Source: Aquila chrysaetos chrysaetos (taxonomy: Eukaryota > Chordata > Aves > Accipitriformes > Accipitridae). From it: a DNA stretch of 64,000 nucleotides. Numbering within the stretch: the first letter of the stretch is position 1; each line of letters begins with the position of its first letter. The position numbers and the translations under genes were made by a program. The notes beneath the pieces were generated by a model that was not told the origin of the DNA, ran no database searches, and saw only the letters and a program-made list of their open reading frames with translations. This document shows positions 24,098-38,195 of the stretch, in pieces. The stretch is taken from the NCBI RefSeq assembly GCF_900496995.4, contig NC_044022.1:15080938-15144937 (forward strand). Reading direction: 5' to 3'.

Positions 24098-26746
24098 GTG
24101 AGATGTCTGCTGCCTATACCAGATAAAATGGACTTCCACCTACAGTCCCTTACTTCTGGGGTAAGTTATGAAACTTGTAAGAAAAGTCAACATAATTAAA
24201 ATAGTACCAGGATAAAGAGCCATAAAGAGGAATAATTAAAACATAAACCTGATACCACAAACCAAAACAGAGCAAGCAACAGAATGAGCACACAAGGGGA
24301 AAGATAAAGGTCTTTTAATCAAAACAGATTGACATTAAATGAAAGAATTAAAACCAAAGCCAAATAAAGAGCTTTAAATGAAAAGCAAGTGGAAAAGCAA
24401 CAACAACTCTGTGCTGCCTCTGAAGTAGTCAGGAATAAAAAATACAATGAACAGGTGAGCAAATATAAATCTTTAAGCCAAACAAAAGACAAATGGATAA
24501 GAGGACCCTACCAAAATAGATTCCTAATCCATTTTTACTTTATGGAAGAGTATGACAGATATTTATCTGAATTTATATTAGTTTAACTCCTGTGCCATGA
24601 TGGTGCAGAAGGATATCATTTTCTTTGCTTAAACCTGACAGCAAATGGAGGGACTGAGTGTGATACCGAAGATTAAGAGCATGTTTTTCATCACATGGGT
24701 GCACTGAGGTCCTTGAAACAAGCTGAGTAAGAACTTCACATATCTTTTCCTTGGTTTAGATGTGTGACTAAAGAGGTTACTGGCCCTCACAGCTACTGGT
24801 TGCTGGTCACTTCCCCTTGTAGACCTTACCACCCTCTCCAGTCTGCTAGCTCAGTAACTAATAGGGAATTAAAACTGCTCAGCATATTTAAATGCTACAT
24901 TCTGGAATCTATTGGTTTTTTTCCCCTTTTTTTTTTTCTTCACTTTTTTAAATTGAAACAGAGTAGAAAGTGACAAATCAAGCAGGTTGGAGCTGTGGCA
25001 ACCTCCAGCAGAAAGCAGGAGCGAGTAGAAGTTGCTTTTCAAGCTGGTGTCACTGTATCCAGAAGGCAATTTGTAAGCAAGCTGCTCCTTATGTGAGTGG
25101 CAAGGGCTGGTTGTAAGGCCAGATTTTCCCAGCCCCTATTCCTGTGCAGGGAACGTTTTCACAACAGGAAGAGGGTGGAGGAAGCATTGAAAATAGACTG
25201 AACAACCAAGAACTTGGACGGACGCTGTACTCACTGCAAGGAGCAAGCAGAGCAGGTATGTATCTCCAAGATTTATCTGTGAAAAGGTGCTAACTGCAAG
25301 CCTCTTCAGAGCCATAACTGGGCTTAATATGGGCATAGCCAGCATATGCAGTGGTAGGAAAATTGACTCAGCATACCATAAAGTGCTCTAGCTGTAAGAT
25401 TAATGCAGTCATACCAACACGGCATTTTGACCACCTCTGCAATCCCAGCAAAGATCCTTAATGCACCAGTCCATGTGAAATTGTAGCATAGACATAGGAA
25501 AGCAAGGCTGGATATAGTAAAACTGTCACTATGAAAAGCCTTGAAACTCATCATCATGACCATAAAGGAGGATGAACTTCACAAATGCACTGTTAATATA
25601 CTGATCAGTGTTTAATGAAATATGAGTCAAATGAACATGAAAAATGCTGGTCCCAGACCAAACAACTGATCCTGAGAAGTACCCTGTTCTGCCAGAGACT
25701 ACATTTCCTGCGTCTCTGTGGAGTATGAGACATGTTAAAATCTGCCTTAGAAGGAATTCAGAAAAGAAACAGGTTATTAATATCTTGCTGCTGCTACATG
25801 GCAATCTTGCCATTGTGTAAAATATGAACAGGACCTGTTTCCAGATTCTGGCAGTCTTATTCATGCTGAAGAGCAGTACCCTCTCCCAACACTGAGAAGT
25901 GACTCATGTGAGTAGTGTTAATAGTGCTACTGGAAGCTGCGTGATAAGCAGTATCTCTCTGATATGTATCAAGTCTCCACAGTCTGGATTTCTGAGGTGG
26001 ATCCAATTTACAGAGTTGGTTAGTTAGGAAGCAGGGTGAACCTTGTGCTAAGTTAAAGAACCAGAAGCTGTACTTTATACCTACCTGGATTATTTTATTT
26101 TTTTTTTTTAAAGCAAAACAACAGACCTAGTTTAAGTCGATAAAAGCACTAATAGGACTAAATAGCACCGTTAGACATGTATCAGTCATCACTGCATTAA
26201 ATGAACCATCACAGTAATCACATGGTAAGCTGCAGATGGACTGATACATTCCTAGACAACCAGAGACATGAACTAACACTGAATGGGAGAAGATGCAGCT
26301 GCATTAGCATAACTGTGCAAATTGATGCTCCCTGCTTCTCAGTATTGAGTGTTACTTGGATTTAACACTTTTGGCCATCAATTACGATCTACTACATATC
26401 CAGCCGGCTCATATAAATACGTTCTAAATGCTCAGTAAGAAACTTTTTTTTCCTGTGAGAAAATATTTTCGTCCCAAATTGGTCCTATAAAGAAAAAAAC
26501 CACATATATTTCTTATTTGTCCCCTTTGTTCTGGCAAAGAACACTGTGCTTATTTCTGAAACAAGGACAATGTCTACAGTACATCTCGTACCTGACTATG
26601 AAGGGTACGAACAGTCATCATCATGAGCTCTTCTGAAAGACTGAGTGCCACAACCCAGACTGTGCTGCTGAGAAAACCTAGCTGGGTTTCCCTAATCTTG
26701 GTCTTGTTGTGGAAGAATTCTTCTTCATTTGAATAAAAGGATCATT

Positions 26747-26763
26747 AAAAAAAAAAAAAAAAA
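26747..26763 (+). repeat. Poly(A) tract, 17 bases, with AATAAA upstream
   Basis: AATAAA at 26732-26737 lies 9 bp before the A run, the layout of a retroposed mRNA tail. The upstream 250 bp resemble no gene I know. Confidence 0.6.
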
Positions 26764-29700
26764 GAAAACCATAAGGATGTCAAAGAGGATTCCAAAGCAT
26801 GTCTGACATGACCCTGTTCTATTAAAGAAGAATTACAATTATACCGTCACTGAAGGAAGTTCTAACTCAGGCAAACATATTAATATTTACAGTCTAATCA
26901 TTAGATCTTGTTTGTGCCTGACACAGTGGAAACTGTTCATAGAAGAGGGTTCCAAGGCATTACAGTAATACAGATATGAAAAAAATAACCAGAGATGAGA
27001 AAATACTGATACAAAGGGGTGGATAAATTTCCTGCTGAAGTCAAATGCGGTCCTGTTGACTTTAATGGGATCAAACGGAAAGAAAGAGTGTGATTGCATT
27101 ATGGTAGAATTTATACATTCATTAGAAAGTCAAATACTGTTCCTTGTTTACATTTAAGTTTTCATTTTAATTGTACCTTAATATGTTTTCCTTGGGAAAC
27201 AAATAGATGTGACAAATTATGCCAGGGAATTTGTTGTAATAGATGCAAAGAACTAGAAACCTGCTGTGAACCATCAAACATATTTGGAGGTCAAAGCCAT
27301 ACTGTTTAATTCTTAGTTCTAGGAGAGAAATGATTCTGGTAATGTTACCTGGATACTAAATTGCATACAGACACCTGACTATGCAGTTAGTGTGTGAAAA
27401 ACACTCCTTCAGCAACCACCTGGTCACAAACAACTGCAGCGGACTCTCTCACTCTTGTCATGCATGGAAACTGCCTCTCCTCCTGTCATAGCTGTAGATA
27501 AAGTAGAGCCATATACATTACTTCCAGCTTTAATTCCTTAAACACTATTTTACAAATGTCTCCTTTTCATCTCTTTTTTTAAATTTAATTTTTATATGTC
27601 TATTTGGAGCCTGCACTTTCCTCTTGTCCTTTCCATTTCTGACATCCCAGCAGTGGACATTCTACCTTTGTGGGCATCAACAGGTTCCTCTGTGTCAATT
27701 TTATGCATTAATTGAAATGTATTTCTAGTTATACAGAGAGGTATATGATGGCCTCTAGTGGTTCTCTGTATGCGTGCAGATACAATCTTCAATGTACCTC
27801 TCATTTTATGAGTATGCATGCAGGAAGAAATAAAATATTGATGTCCAGCTGTTGTCTTTTATGAACAAAAACCTTTTGGCAACAGTAAACAGAGTTGAAC
27901 AATATGTCCAGCAGAGAGAAGGTGATCTCTTCTATCAAAATGTAAGCTGGAATGTTTCTGAGCACTGCTCAGAATAGTCAATGTAATGCAATTGCAAATC
28001 ACCTAAAATTTCCCTAGTCCTTTGGACTAAGCAGCACAGATGAGATTATTCATTCTAAATGGAGGCATCCTTCCTGTATTTGGCAGCCAAAACCATAGCA
28101 AGCTTGCATGCAGAATGGATTCTTAATTCTGTTTCCAGATGAAGAACTACATGATAGTTGACTGTTAGCCAACAAATGTGTCAGTCTCATCTTTCTTCTG
28201 AGTCACATCCAGATCTGTACACAAGAGTCTATGCCTACAAATGCAGATGCATGGAAGGATCTCAGCTCTCTTAGGCAGACTGGATATTAGATGCATGTAA
28301 TACATCAGTGCTATCACTGCACTCCCCCAAACCTAATGTACCTGCCTCTCAACTGTAATTGCCACTCTAACAAATCTGTACCCCTCAGGACCTGACTTTG
28401 GCTGGCCGGAGTCAGCAACTCCCTGATCTGAGAGGCCAAAGAATTAAAACATTAGGGTTAGCAGCATCCTCTCTCTGCATGTTGCTGCAAGTGCTCAGGC
28501 TATTTGCCCCTTAGGATCCCTTTCACAGAGGTCTGTGCACTTTGGAGGAGCAGGTTTGCCAACACAACAGGAGAAACAGCATGTTCCAGCTCACCTGAAC
28601 TCTGTTACTCTCTGGACAATGTATTGTTCTAGGCCAGGAAATATTTTGATTTTGAAATGTAGCTATGCCATGTAGCCAGTTTTTCTCTAGAAAAGCAGAT
28701 GCTATAGTGAATTGAGCATTGGAATATAAAAAGATTTATGTCAGGTTAATCCTCTGAATGGACAAAATAATGTTACACTAGCTTACCCATGTGGTTCTTC
28801 AAAGGCCTTTTGATGTACTAGTGTTGGCATTTTTGAGGTTATAGCTCCCATGTTTTAGGGATTTTACTTACTCTAGTTCAAAAGAAAATTGCATTCCCAA
28901 TAATTTGGCATCCTCTGTTGTTAAAAATTATCCACAAGAGAAATAAAGAACCATGGCAACAAGAAATACATTAAGAGTATAAATCCCAAAGCATTTAATT
29001 CCTTATTCTTGCCTTTTTTTTTTTTTTTTAAAGTTGTTCATTTGTTGGCTCTTTTTCACAAATTTAAACTTTTGTTTGAGACTTGTTAGACACAAAGGTA
29101 TAAGGAAAACAAAGAGCTAAAACATTCTACAGATACATCAGTAGATGACAATTGCAACTTTCTACACTAATACAGTTGTGATATGTTCAAGTATAGTCTT
29201 CAGATACTTATTTACACAGACGACCAGGTTATGTGCTTAAACATATATCTGAATGTCCAACCATAGGATTTCAATGTGTTTAAGGACTGAAAGATTAGAA
29301 TGCAAATCCATAATGCCATACCTTAGAAAGAAAAAGAGTCTAACAAAAAGCCATTTAGAAAAAAATAATGATAGGTTTTGATTCTTGCCATTGAAATTCT
29401 AGCAACATAATTAACAAGCAAGGGGGAGATTATTTGACTTTTGGCTTCCCAAGAATTTAGACGGTGAAATATAACATAATACAGCTGAGGGGAATTAGAC
29501 ATGAAGAGATGACGGGTGAAAGGCTGACAACCCTCAGAAATTGTCTAAACCCTTTTGTTCTACATTATCAGCCATTCTAAGGTAATATACATAGCATCAA
29601 AAAATTGTCAAGAAAATGCATTTCCAGCTGAGCTCTGTTGAGTTCAGTTTCAACCTTACTTGTTTCCAAAATTTTCTGGTTGCAACTTTCTACATGTGAT

Positions 29701-32221
29701 CATTGCTGCTCATCTGCCACACAGGGTCTGTTCCTATGTCTCTTTGTTTATTTGCATTTTTGAAGGCAGAAATCCATTTGGAAAGAGAATTCAGTTAAAA
29801 AAAAAAGAACCAACAACCCCAAAAAACATGCCATGAAAGGAATATCTTTTAGTAAGGAAGAATTACTGCATATAGATTTAAGTGGAATAAAGGACCTAAT
29901 TAGCTACCCATAGCAGTGGGCAATAAATATTTTATTCCATATACCAGTTGCTGAAGATGTTGAAACACTTTCACCTTTGCCTCCAGACTCATCTCGTTCC
30001 CTATGGTACAGTGTATTATTTGTTTTGCTGACAACAAACACTCAAACATCTGACATTAGACCACTTTCAATTAAGTGTGTTAGAATTGGAGACTGAAGCT
30101 CCAGGGAAGAGGCATTTCAACTTAATGCCAGTGAAGTATAGACTGTCCCTGTACTGAAAAATACGGGTGATTTGAAACAACTCCTTTAGATCATCTAGGT
30201 CACTCCAGATCAAAACTGTTGTATGGCTTTATTTAAATTTCACCTTTCCCTTTTGAATTTCTTCGTTGTGACACATGGGTTTACTTATTCTTTTCCAAGC
30301 TCCACATATATGAGAAAAAGTCTGAAGACACCAGTTTCAAGCTTAAAAATCAACATATTAGCAAAATCTTTTCAAAACTGTGCCTAGATGAAATGGGGTT
30401 CGTATTAATATAAGCATAGAAGGGATATCTAATGAAGATTAGAAGTGCCTACACGAGCAGTATGTGGGGGAAGAATCACTTATACAATGCTACGAACCAT
30501 ATCTATATTCTTAACAAACTGACTGCCTTCTTATAGCATATTACTGTACAGACTGTTTGACAAGATTGTGTGTTTTATTGTCCTTTCTTGGACACTATAT
30601 GCTTAAGAGTTTTAGAGAACTGGACAAGACGTGAAGCTGATGATACAGAACCTGATTCACAGGGTTGCAGAGACCCTATTGAAGCAATTGGCTCCACAGC
30701 CACTTAGCACTGCTGAAAATAAAACATTTTCTCTCTTACTAGTATGAAATGAAGCATGACGCAAAACACCTGTCATCTACAGCTGGTTGGAAATTTCAAG
30801 AAACCTAAAAAAAAAAAAAAAAAGGAAAACAAATTTCTACTTTCTTTTCTATTTTTGTATAATTTTTATACAATTATTTCGTCACTTTGCTTATGAATGG
30901 AAAACCTCATTTCAAATCCTTGCCTGAGAGAATTTCTCTCCCAGCACAAGCCAGGCTGCCAGCTTCCTTCAAAAGGTGTGGGGGTTCAAAAATATCAAGC
31001 CTCATATCTTAACTTCTATTCCCAGTGAAGTCTGGGGTGTTATTGAAAGAGGAAGGTAAAGATCTGTCTTATTATCAGGAAGATGATACATTGCTATTCC
31101 ACCTATACCTATTCTTAGGGCACCAGGGTGGTCTGTTTTCCTTCCATGCTGTCCCTCTACTACTCTTTACAAATGCTGCCTTGAAAATCCTGTCCCTACT
31201 GAGGTCAGCAGCAAAACTGCCATTGATGTCTGAGAGCCAAGGATTCACACAGTATCTTTATGTATTTTTTTCCTCCATGTAGTGATAGGTGTGTTTGTGT
31301 TTAAAATAGGTAATTAAATTGTCACTGTACTATAAGCTAGTAGTGCTCTTTGGGTAATTTTCCAACTGTATATTTAAAGAACCAGACTCTGAAACTAAGC
31401 AAAACCTGTATTTAATTACTCTTCTCCAGACAAATTTGGTTTGCGTCTTTTTAAATGAAAAATCAATCATTTTTTTTTCCCTTGAAGTAAGAGGGCCCAG
31501 TGACACTCTGAGTAAAGTGTATGCCAAAGGAGCCAATATTAATACAATTGGAATAGAATACATCAACAATTTAACTCCTTTGTGACAAACTACAGGAAAA
31601 ATCAAGTTGTCATCTTGCAGCGAATGATTCCAATGGCAGAACTGTGGGATACAGTGCAAATTAAAATAGAATAATAAAAAAAAGATAAAAGTGGGGAGAA
31701 GTTTGCCTAACAAAGCACAAACATTTCACTGATGCTTCAGCATTAGACAGTAGCTCAGGTTTTGTGAAGAAAGTCCAAATTGGTAAGTACAACTGTGCTG
31801 CTGGGTATGCTCATCTGACCATTGCCTTGGCAGAGGTGAAATTATTTCTCTCGTGATTCCAGCCCCTGTCTACCAATGTCCTCACAAGACCTTATTTTGC
31901 TATTATGTTGATTGAATATGTTTAACATCTTCTGTTGAGGTGGTTTGAAGCACAAATAAGATGGTTATTAGGACAGTTGTAGCAGTCCGTAATGGTAGGA
32001 CCCCTTATTCTGTGGAAAGTCTATGGGGGAACCAGTTCTAGAGGATACCTACATATAGATGTGTGTATGTAGATTCCTACACATACACCAAATGTCTAAG
32101 CTCTCCTACAGTCAATATGGTCAAACAATGGCATGGAGTGACAGGCCTCACCCTCAAGAAAACACCTGCAGCAAGATTCGATTGCCCAAAAGTATGTCTA
32201 GTACTCTTGAAGAAGCTCCGT

Positions 32222-32805
32222 TGTTGTTTAACCTCAGCCAGCAGATAAGTCCCACACAGCCGCTCGTTCACTCTCCCACGGTTGGATGGGGGAGAGAATC
32301 AGAAAGGTAAAAGTGTGAAAACTCATGGGTAAAGGTAAAGACAGTTTAATAGGTAAAGCAAAAGCCACGCATGCAAGCAAAGCAAACCAAGGAATGCATT
32401 CAGGCAGGCAGACAGGTGTTCAGCCATCTCCAGGAAAGCAGGGCTCCATCATGCGTAACCGCTGCTTGGGAAGACAAACACCATCACTCCAAACATCCCC
32501 CTGCCTCCTTCTTCTTTCCCCAGCTTTATATGCTGAGTGTGATGTCATATGGTGTGGAATATCCCTTGGGGCAGTCGGGGTCAGCTGTCCCAGCTGTGTC
32601 CCCTCCAACTCCTTGTGCCCCCCCAGCCTGCTCGCTGGTGGGGTGGGGTGAGAACCAGAAGAGGCCTTGGCTCTGGGTAAGCACTGCTCAGCAGGAATGA
32701 AAACATCCCTGTGTTATCAACACTGTTTAGATCACAGATCCAAGACACAGCCCCATACCAGCTACTATGATGAAAATTAACTCCATCCCAGCTGAAACCA
32801 GTACA
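32222..32805 (-). mobile_element. Avian ERV solo LTR, older copy
   Basis: On the minus strand this is an LTR of the same broad family as those at 48441 and 58596. It starts near TGTACTGGTTTCAGCTGGGA (32805 leftwards) and has the ...GTTGATAACAC block, a TATAAA at 32530-32525 and an ATTAAA poly(A) signal at 32350-32345. It ends in a ...GGCTGAGGTTAAACAACA terminus at 32222. About 584 bp. The five bases on either side (TCCGT and GGTAT) do not match, so the target duplication has decayed or the left edge is imprecise. No internal retroviral sequence remains. Confidence 0.85.
32525..32530 (-). promoter_or_regulatory. TATA box of the 32.2-kb LTR
   Basis: TATAAA on the minus strand, upstream of the R region of the LTR. 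Retained core promoter motif; activity unknown. Confidence 0.5.
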
Positions 32806-35800
32806 GGTATTTGAGACATCCACCTAAGTTAGGAGATGTGATACCCACAGTCTTCTGAAGAGGCACCTAGGGTCCTGGCAGGGTGTCCAGTAATGTCTAA
32901 AATACAACCAGATACCTCTGTGGGGTTAGGTAAAGTGACACTTGGTCTCCAGGGAAGGTAGAATAGGATTATTCCTATTCACATTAGAATGTGAACAGAA
33001 GGAATTGGGATAAATGTAGGTGTCTCCATCTTCTCTAAATCATACTTTGTGTGTATTTTTCAGAAGATAATCCTTGCTTACCAATAATAATACTAAAATG
33101 TAAAGGAAAATTATAAAGAAGAGCTTTAGATTACCTGTGTCCCAGACAAGGAACTTTTGCAGTTAACAGCAAAGTCAGTTTCCTTCTAGCTTGCTAATAC
33201 TGGACAAAAATCCTTTTTTGTTTCTGACTATAGAGAGGACCAGCTTAAAGAGGAAGCATTAGAAGAAGGTTAAGGACTTTTCTTAGGATTTTTGAGTAAT
33301 CCTCATTGCCAGAGGAGAGTGACACATCTATTTCCTTTTCTCTCCTGGTGGCCAGATTTATTGCTGAGTTTATACCTCATTTTGAGACCTTGTGTAATTT
33401 CCAAGACTTGCTATTCATAGCAAATTATGGGTGAGACTCAGAGTATACAAGAAATAGTCCTGTAGGGACACAACAGAAACTAAAATAATTTACTCCTCAT
33501 GAAACACAGAAATCAGAAGAAAAAGACGTATGTCAGTTTCTTTTTGAAGGAAATTAAAGCTCTGCATTTTGAGGTCAATTTTTAAGTAAGATATTTCAGT
33601 TTAGAGTAAACTGATTTATAGAGATAGGTCATTTTTATTTCCCTCTTGGTAAATTTAATTTTTTTTTTTTTTTAAGAGTCCTTTGAGCTGGAAAATCATG
33701 CCAACAAAATACTCAGGAACTATTTCTGAGAACATATCCCAAGTTTGATTGATAAAAAATAATAAATAAAAAAAAGTCAGTAATAGGAAAAGGTATTGAA
33801 CACTTATGCAAGATAAACATCTTTATTAATTCTTGATTATATAAGGAGGACAAAGTATTTAACACTAAACTTTCATAGGTGACTACCTGTTTCCTATTTG
33901 TCCTGTGAGGTGACTGGTTTCTCTTAAGTTTATGTCCCTTGTAGCATTCCTTCATTACCTGGTGAAAGGCAACACTAAATCAAATATTACATAAAGCTGA
34001 GAAATGTTACTTTTCATGAATTTTTTCTTCAGGGTACAATTCAGTCTGAGAAATATTGTCAAAACTAAAAGTCAAAAACCTGCATTTAAATTGTACCTCT
34101 GAAATTACAGTTACGTATGAGAGTTTGTTGCTTAAACCATGGTCCATCCCAGACCTTACAACCCAGATAAGGCTGTGATGTGCAAGGGAGAACATCCTGG
34201 GGAGCCTAAATCAGCTGCTTGTACAGAACACCTCATCGCTACAAATGAACCGACAGAAATGGACATTCCCGAGAGGGATCTGACCCATTCGAGGAGGTTC
34301 ATATATCTCTTCATTTATAATACAAGATGCCTAGAAAACTAATTTAGAATCATTGCCGAAGTTCATAGACTTAAATTCTGGATGACAGGGGTTAGGTGAA
34401 GTGACTGTTAATGAGAATTGCAGACTTGCAATTTTAAAATTCTTAACGGATGATGAAGATAGAGAAGTCAGAGACTTTCAGTGGCTGAATTCCTTTCCCA
34501 AAGTGCTGAAAGTTTTCCTGTCATCTTGTGATTCAATCCCTACATCAGGAACAATCAGGCTTTCTGTTTTGAACATTCTGACCTAATTCATTTTATTAAA
34601 GGATAAATGGCAACACAGAAATGGTGACAAATTCTTGAGTCATAAATACGATTTCTTTGAAGAAACATGTCGCGATAAAGCTTAAAAAAATACAGACACA
34701 TTTGCATTCAGTAATATAACTCTTCCAAAATGCCTGACTACTTATTGGGATTTGAGCAACGAAAATTATTTTAACCTGATTTTGTCATTTTATCTCTCTT
34801 TTTCGCTTTTCATTGAAAGATAAGCATTAAAGAAAGGCTAAGACTTGATGAAAGGCTGGTAAGAATTGTCTGTTATGAGCAGAGTAATAAAGTATGTATG
34901 CAGCTTCAGAAGTCTTGTATTAAGAAGCAGTCTGAAATTCCATCCTCAAATACTTATTTTGTCAATCTCTTAAAACTCATGGAATTTACTATGGATAGTT
35001 CTTCATCACTTACTCACATCCATGCCAAGATTATTTTCATTGTTTAAACAGACTTCAGCAAAAATCTGCTAAATATTGATTCTGCTGTGGCTGAGCTACA
35101 AATTAAATTAATTTTGATACTACAGTAAAAAATTTTATGACTTAATTAAAAAACTGTATTTAAATATACTAAAATAGATAATAAGTACCATTTTAAATAA
35201 TTAATCAAAGTTCATGAAAATTGGATTGTTAATCTTAGGGCAAGAGTACTGTCCACTAGCAAGAAAATATGATCATGATGAAACTATGAAGTTTCCTTTC
35301 TGTAATGTAACCCTTAGAATAAAACACTTTTCCCCAAGTTTCACAAGATTATCATACATTTTTGCCTAAGAAAAGAAGTCATATTATGGACAGGTATAAG
35401 ATATTTCAGGGAATTTATACAGCTGAATGCTCACTAGCAACTTGACAGTAGTTGAAATTTCTACAAGTATCTAGAACAACAAAGGAAAATAAGAAAGAGT
35501 AGATTATGTGATCTTAATGTATAATGAATAATAAGTAGCATTGTTTCACAGGTAATTTCACTGTTTTCAGTAGACAAATCAACTTGGAAGATTTTAATCA
35601 GCATAAAAGTTTCTCACATTGACTCAAGAATTGCAGAGCCATACAATAGAGGGGGGATGTTTTGTTAGAGTTTTTCTGAGGGGGGAATGATAGAATAGTT
35701 TCTAAGCAAAATTAATGCTACTACTCCCAAAAGCTGCTGAGGGCTAAGAGCTACAGTCACTTCTCGCTTCAATTTAGTTTTGTCTGAGGTCTTGAGGAAA

Positions 35801-38111
35801 AAAATTCTGAGCTTGACTCTGAAAAATTAGACAACAAAATAAATGTGAGATGTCACAGATCAGAAAACATTCAGAAAATGTTAGAATGGCAGACATTCTC
35901 AGGAACAGGAGAAGCACCATTGCTAATTGAAAAGGACAATTCATTTGGTAGCGTAATTTTTTAAAAAATTCTTACCAATTTTTTCTGCAGATAACATTTC
36001 ACTTCAAGTTTTTGATGTATTTTACAAATGCTAATGAATTGAGCTTCAGAGCTGCAGCCTCCTGATGTTAAGTGGATAATATTAGTCACATATCACAGAG
36101 GGGAAAACTCATGCTAAGCCCTTGTAACAGCAGTGAATTTTGCCCTGTGTGATTCTGGAAAGTCAATGAGTCTCCACGCTAACACGGGAATGCACCGCTG
36201 AACAGATTAATGATGGGTTGTATATAAACTTGCTGTGATTGCTCCTCTGTGCACAAATGCATTGTACATGTAAATCGAGCCTGAGTGCTACTCGGCATGT
36301 ATATTGTAAAGGATCTTAAGAAACAAGGCACATACAAAGAAGGTAGAAGGAAACAAGTAATGCACAGGTAGGCAGGATCTGGCTGAATAGAGCTGATTAC
36401 AGACTCAAATTTTGGTTATATTTCAGCCTACCAGCCAGAATGCAAATGAGAATAATTGTAGAAAAAGGAAAAAAGTGTCAGCGGGGCCAGATTACTTAAG
36501 GAAAGCATGGTGCAGATCACAACTGAATAATCTGGCTTTTGCTCCCATCCCAAGGCAATAAAACTGCTCACTGTCCTCTACATTCAACTTTGAAGTCAAA
36601 ATTCATCTCTGAGGGAAACAGCAAAGCCAGAAGTGGCTACGATGATTCTTGTCATCCCATCCCTTATTTAAAAGGGAATCTTCCTCACAGCTATTCAGAA
36701 ATCCCTCTCCCGTATAAGCCTTACTGCCTTGCTCTTCGGAAAAAAAAAGCAAAACAAAGAAAAGAAGCATAACTCTTACTTAACCTTTGCTGAGAAGAAA
36801 GTGCTTCAGGAGATATTTTTCCCTCTTTTCATTTCTTACTCAATCTATAAACAATATGCCATCACTGAGAGGAATAAAAAGGTCATTTTTATAAGGCCAG
36901 TGGTACCTGGATGAAAATGTGCTTTACCACTTGCTTCACAAATAACAGCTCCATCTTGCCAACAATCTTTGGGACCTTTTCAGAAAAGTCTGGAATCACC
37001 ACCCATTGCTTAAAGCAGAAAAAAGCTTAAGTCCATTCTAAATATTCTTTCATGAGCAAAAGTTATTATATTAGTTCTGTTGGATTCCACCTAAAGCAAA
37101 CAGTAAAAAGTTGGAGGATTTTTGAAATTGCTGAGATTTAAATCTTTTGAGATGCATGTGAATGCATACAAATTTGTCTGCCTGGTCTGAGACCACTTAA
37201 GAAGTGAACTGCACTGTCATAGTGTCCAGGTTCTATTTTAATACTTTTAGATGGCAGACAGTTAAATGATACGGTAACAAAATACAAAAAAGAGCTTTTC
37301 TTGGATAATGAGATTTTAGAGGGGATGGGGGGAGGAGATTTATCAATCTATAGTAAGGCTAAAGAAGGCACCAGTATCAATAAGATGGGAAGCTGTTCTT
37401 GACTAATTCATTTTGACCGGAAGAAAAGGCAATCTGTAGCTGGTATTTGCAATGGCATTTGTACTTTATTACAAATTACATTAAGATTAAGAAACATAAT
37501 GAGGAATGCACCGGGGCCTACTCTCCATTATGCCGAAAGAGACTCCAAGTTTCATAACAAAGAGAAAATAAATAATACCTCCCACAAAAAGCCCCAAAAC
37601 TTGGTGATATGCTTGATAAGCATGGTTAGTAGATAAGCACAAAGCTGCAGGCATCTTAAAATCTGGTCCATGCTTGACAGATAATTTTTAAATTTGATTC
37701 CATGATTGTTTCATATAAAATACATTCAAGTTCTTGCTTCACAGAAAGATCTCATGGACCACCCTGGATAGTGTTACCAATCATTTAGAAAGCCACTGAA
37801 TGCTTACTTCAGTGTGGTAAGGGTCACTCATTGCAGACATTTGGTGGACATGTTTCATAAAAACAAATGTTGATAAAAATCAGATAAAGAAGTAACTGGA
37901 AAATGAGCAACAAATCTCAACAACTCTGTCAGTCTAAACAGTGTGGGCCATTTGCTGTTAGAAACTGTACCACTGACATTTTCAGCTGGTGTAGTAAAAG
38001 ATAATATGTCTCTCTACAAAATTCACCTCATTTAGATCCCAACCTGGACAATTTCACTACTGTATTTTTCTTAACTTTGCTGAAAATCCAGGCTATCATA
38101 GGGTCAGAACA

Positions 38112-38195
38112 GGCTCCAGTTCAGCAAATCTACTTAAGTACTGGCATAACTCTAAGGGGCTGAATGACATTGCTACACAAGTGCTGAATCAAGGG
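38112..38195. repeat. Decayed palindromic amniote repeat (MITE-like)
   Basis: CCAGTTCAGCAAATCTACTTAAG on the left and the complement of ...CAAGTGCTGAATCAAG on the right recall the TTCAGCAAAGCACTTAAGCA palindromes of bird and turtle genomes. Strongly diverged; assignment from memory. Confidence 0.4.

Larger units (their letters stand above)
22888..32221. other. Long unique non-coding stretch
   Basis: No confident gene. The stretch holds homopolymer tracts at 26747-26763 (A), 29014-29029 (T) and 30807-30823 (A), and a faint exon-like island at 23837-24097 (listed separately). A short segment at about 31180-31252 resembles a decayed amniote repeat. Minus-strand frames of 111 codons (25529-25864) and 127 codons (31330-31713) are about what chance gives at this composition. 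Confidence 0.6.

Noticed and set aside
31330..31713. 127-codon minus-strand frame with hydrophobic segments
   Set aside because: About one frame of this length is expected by chance at this composition; no family recognised.
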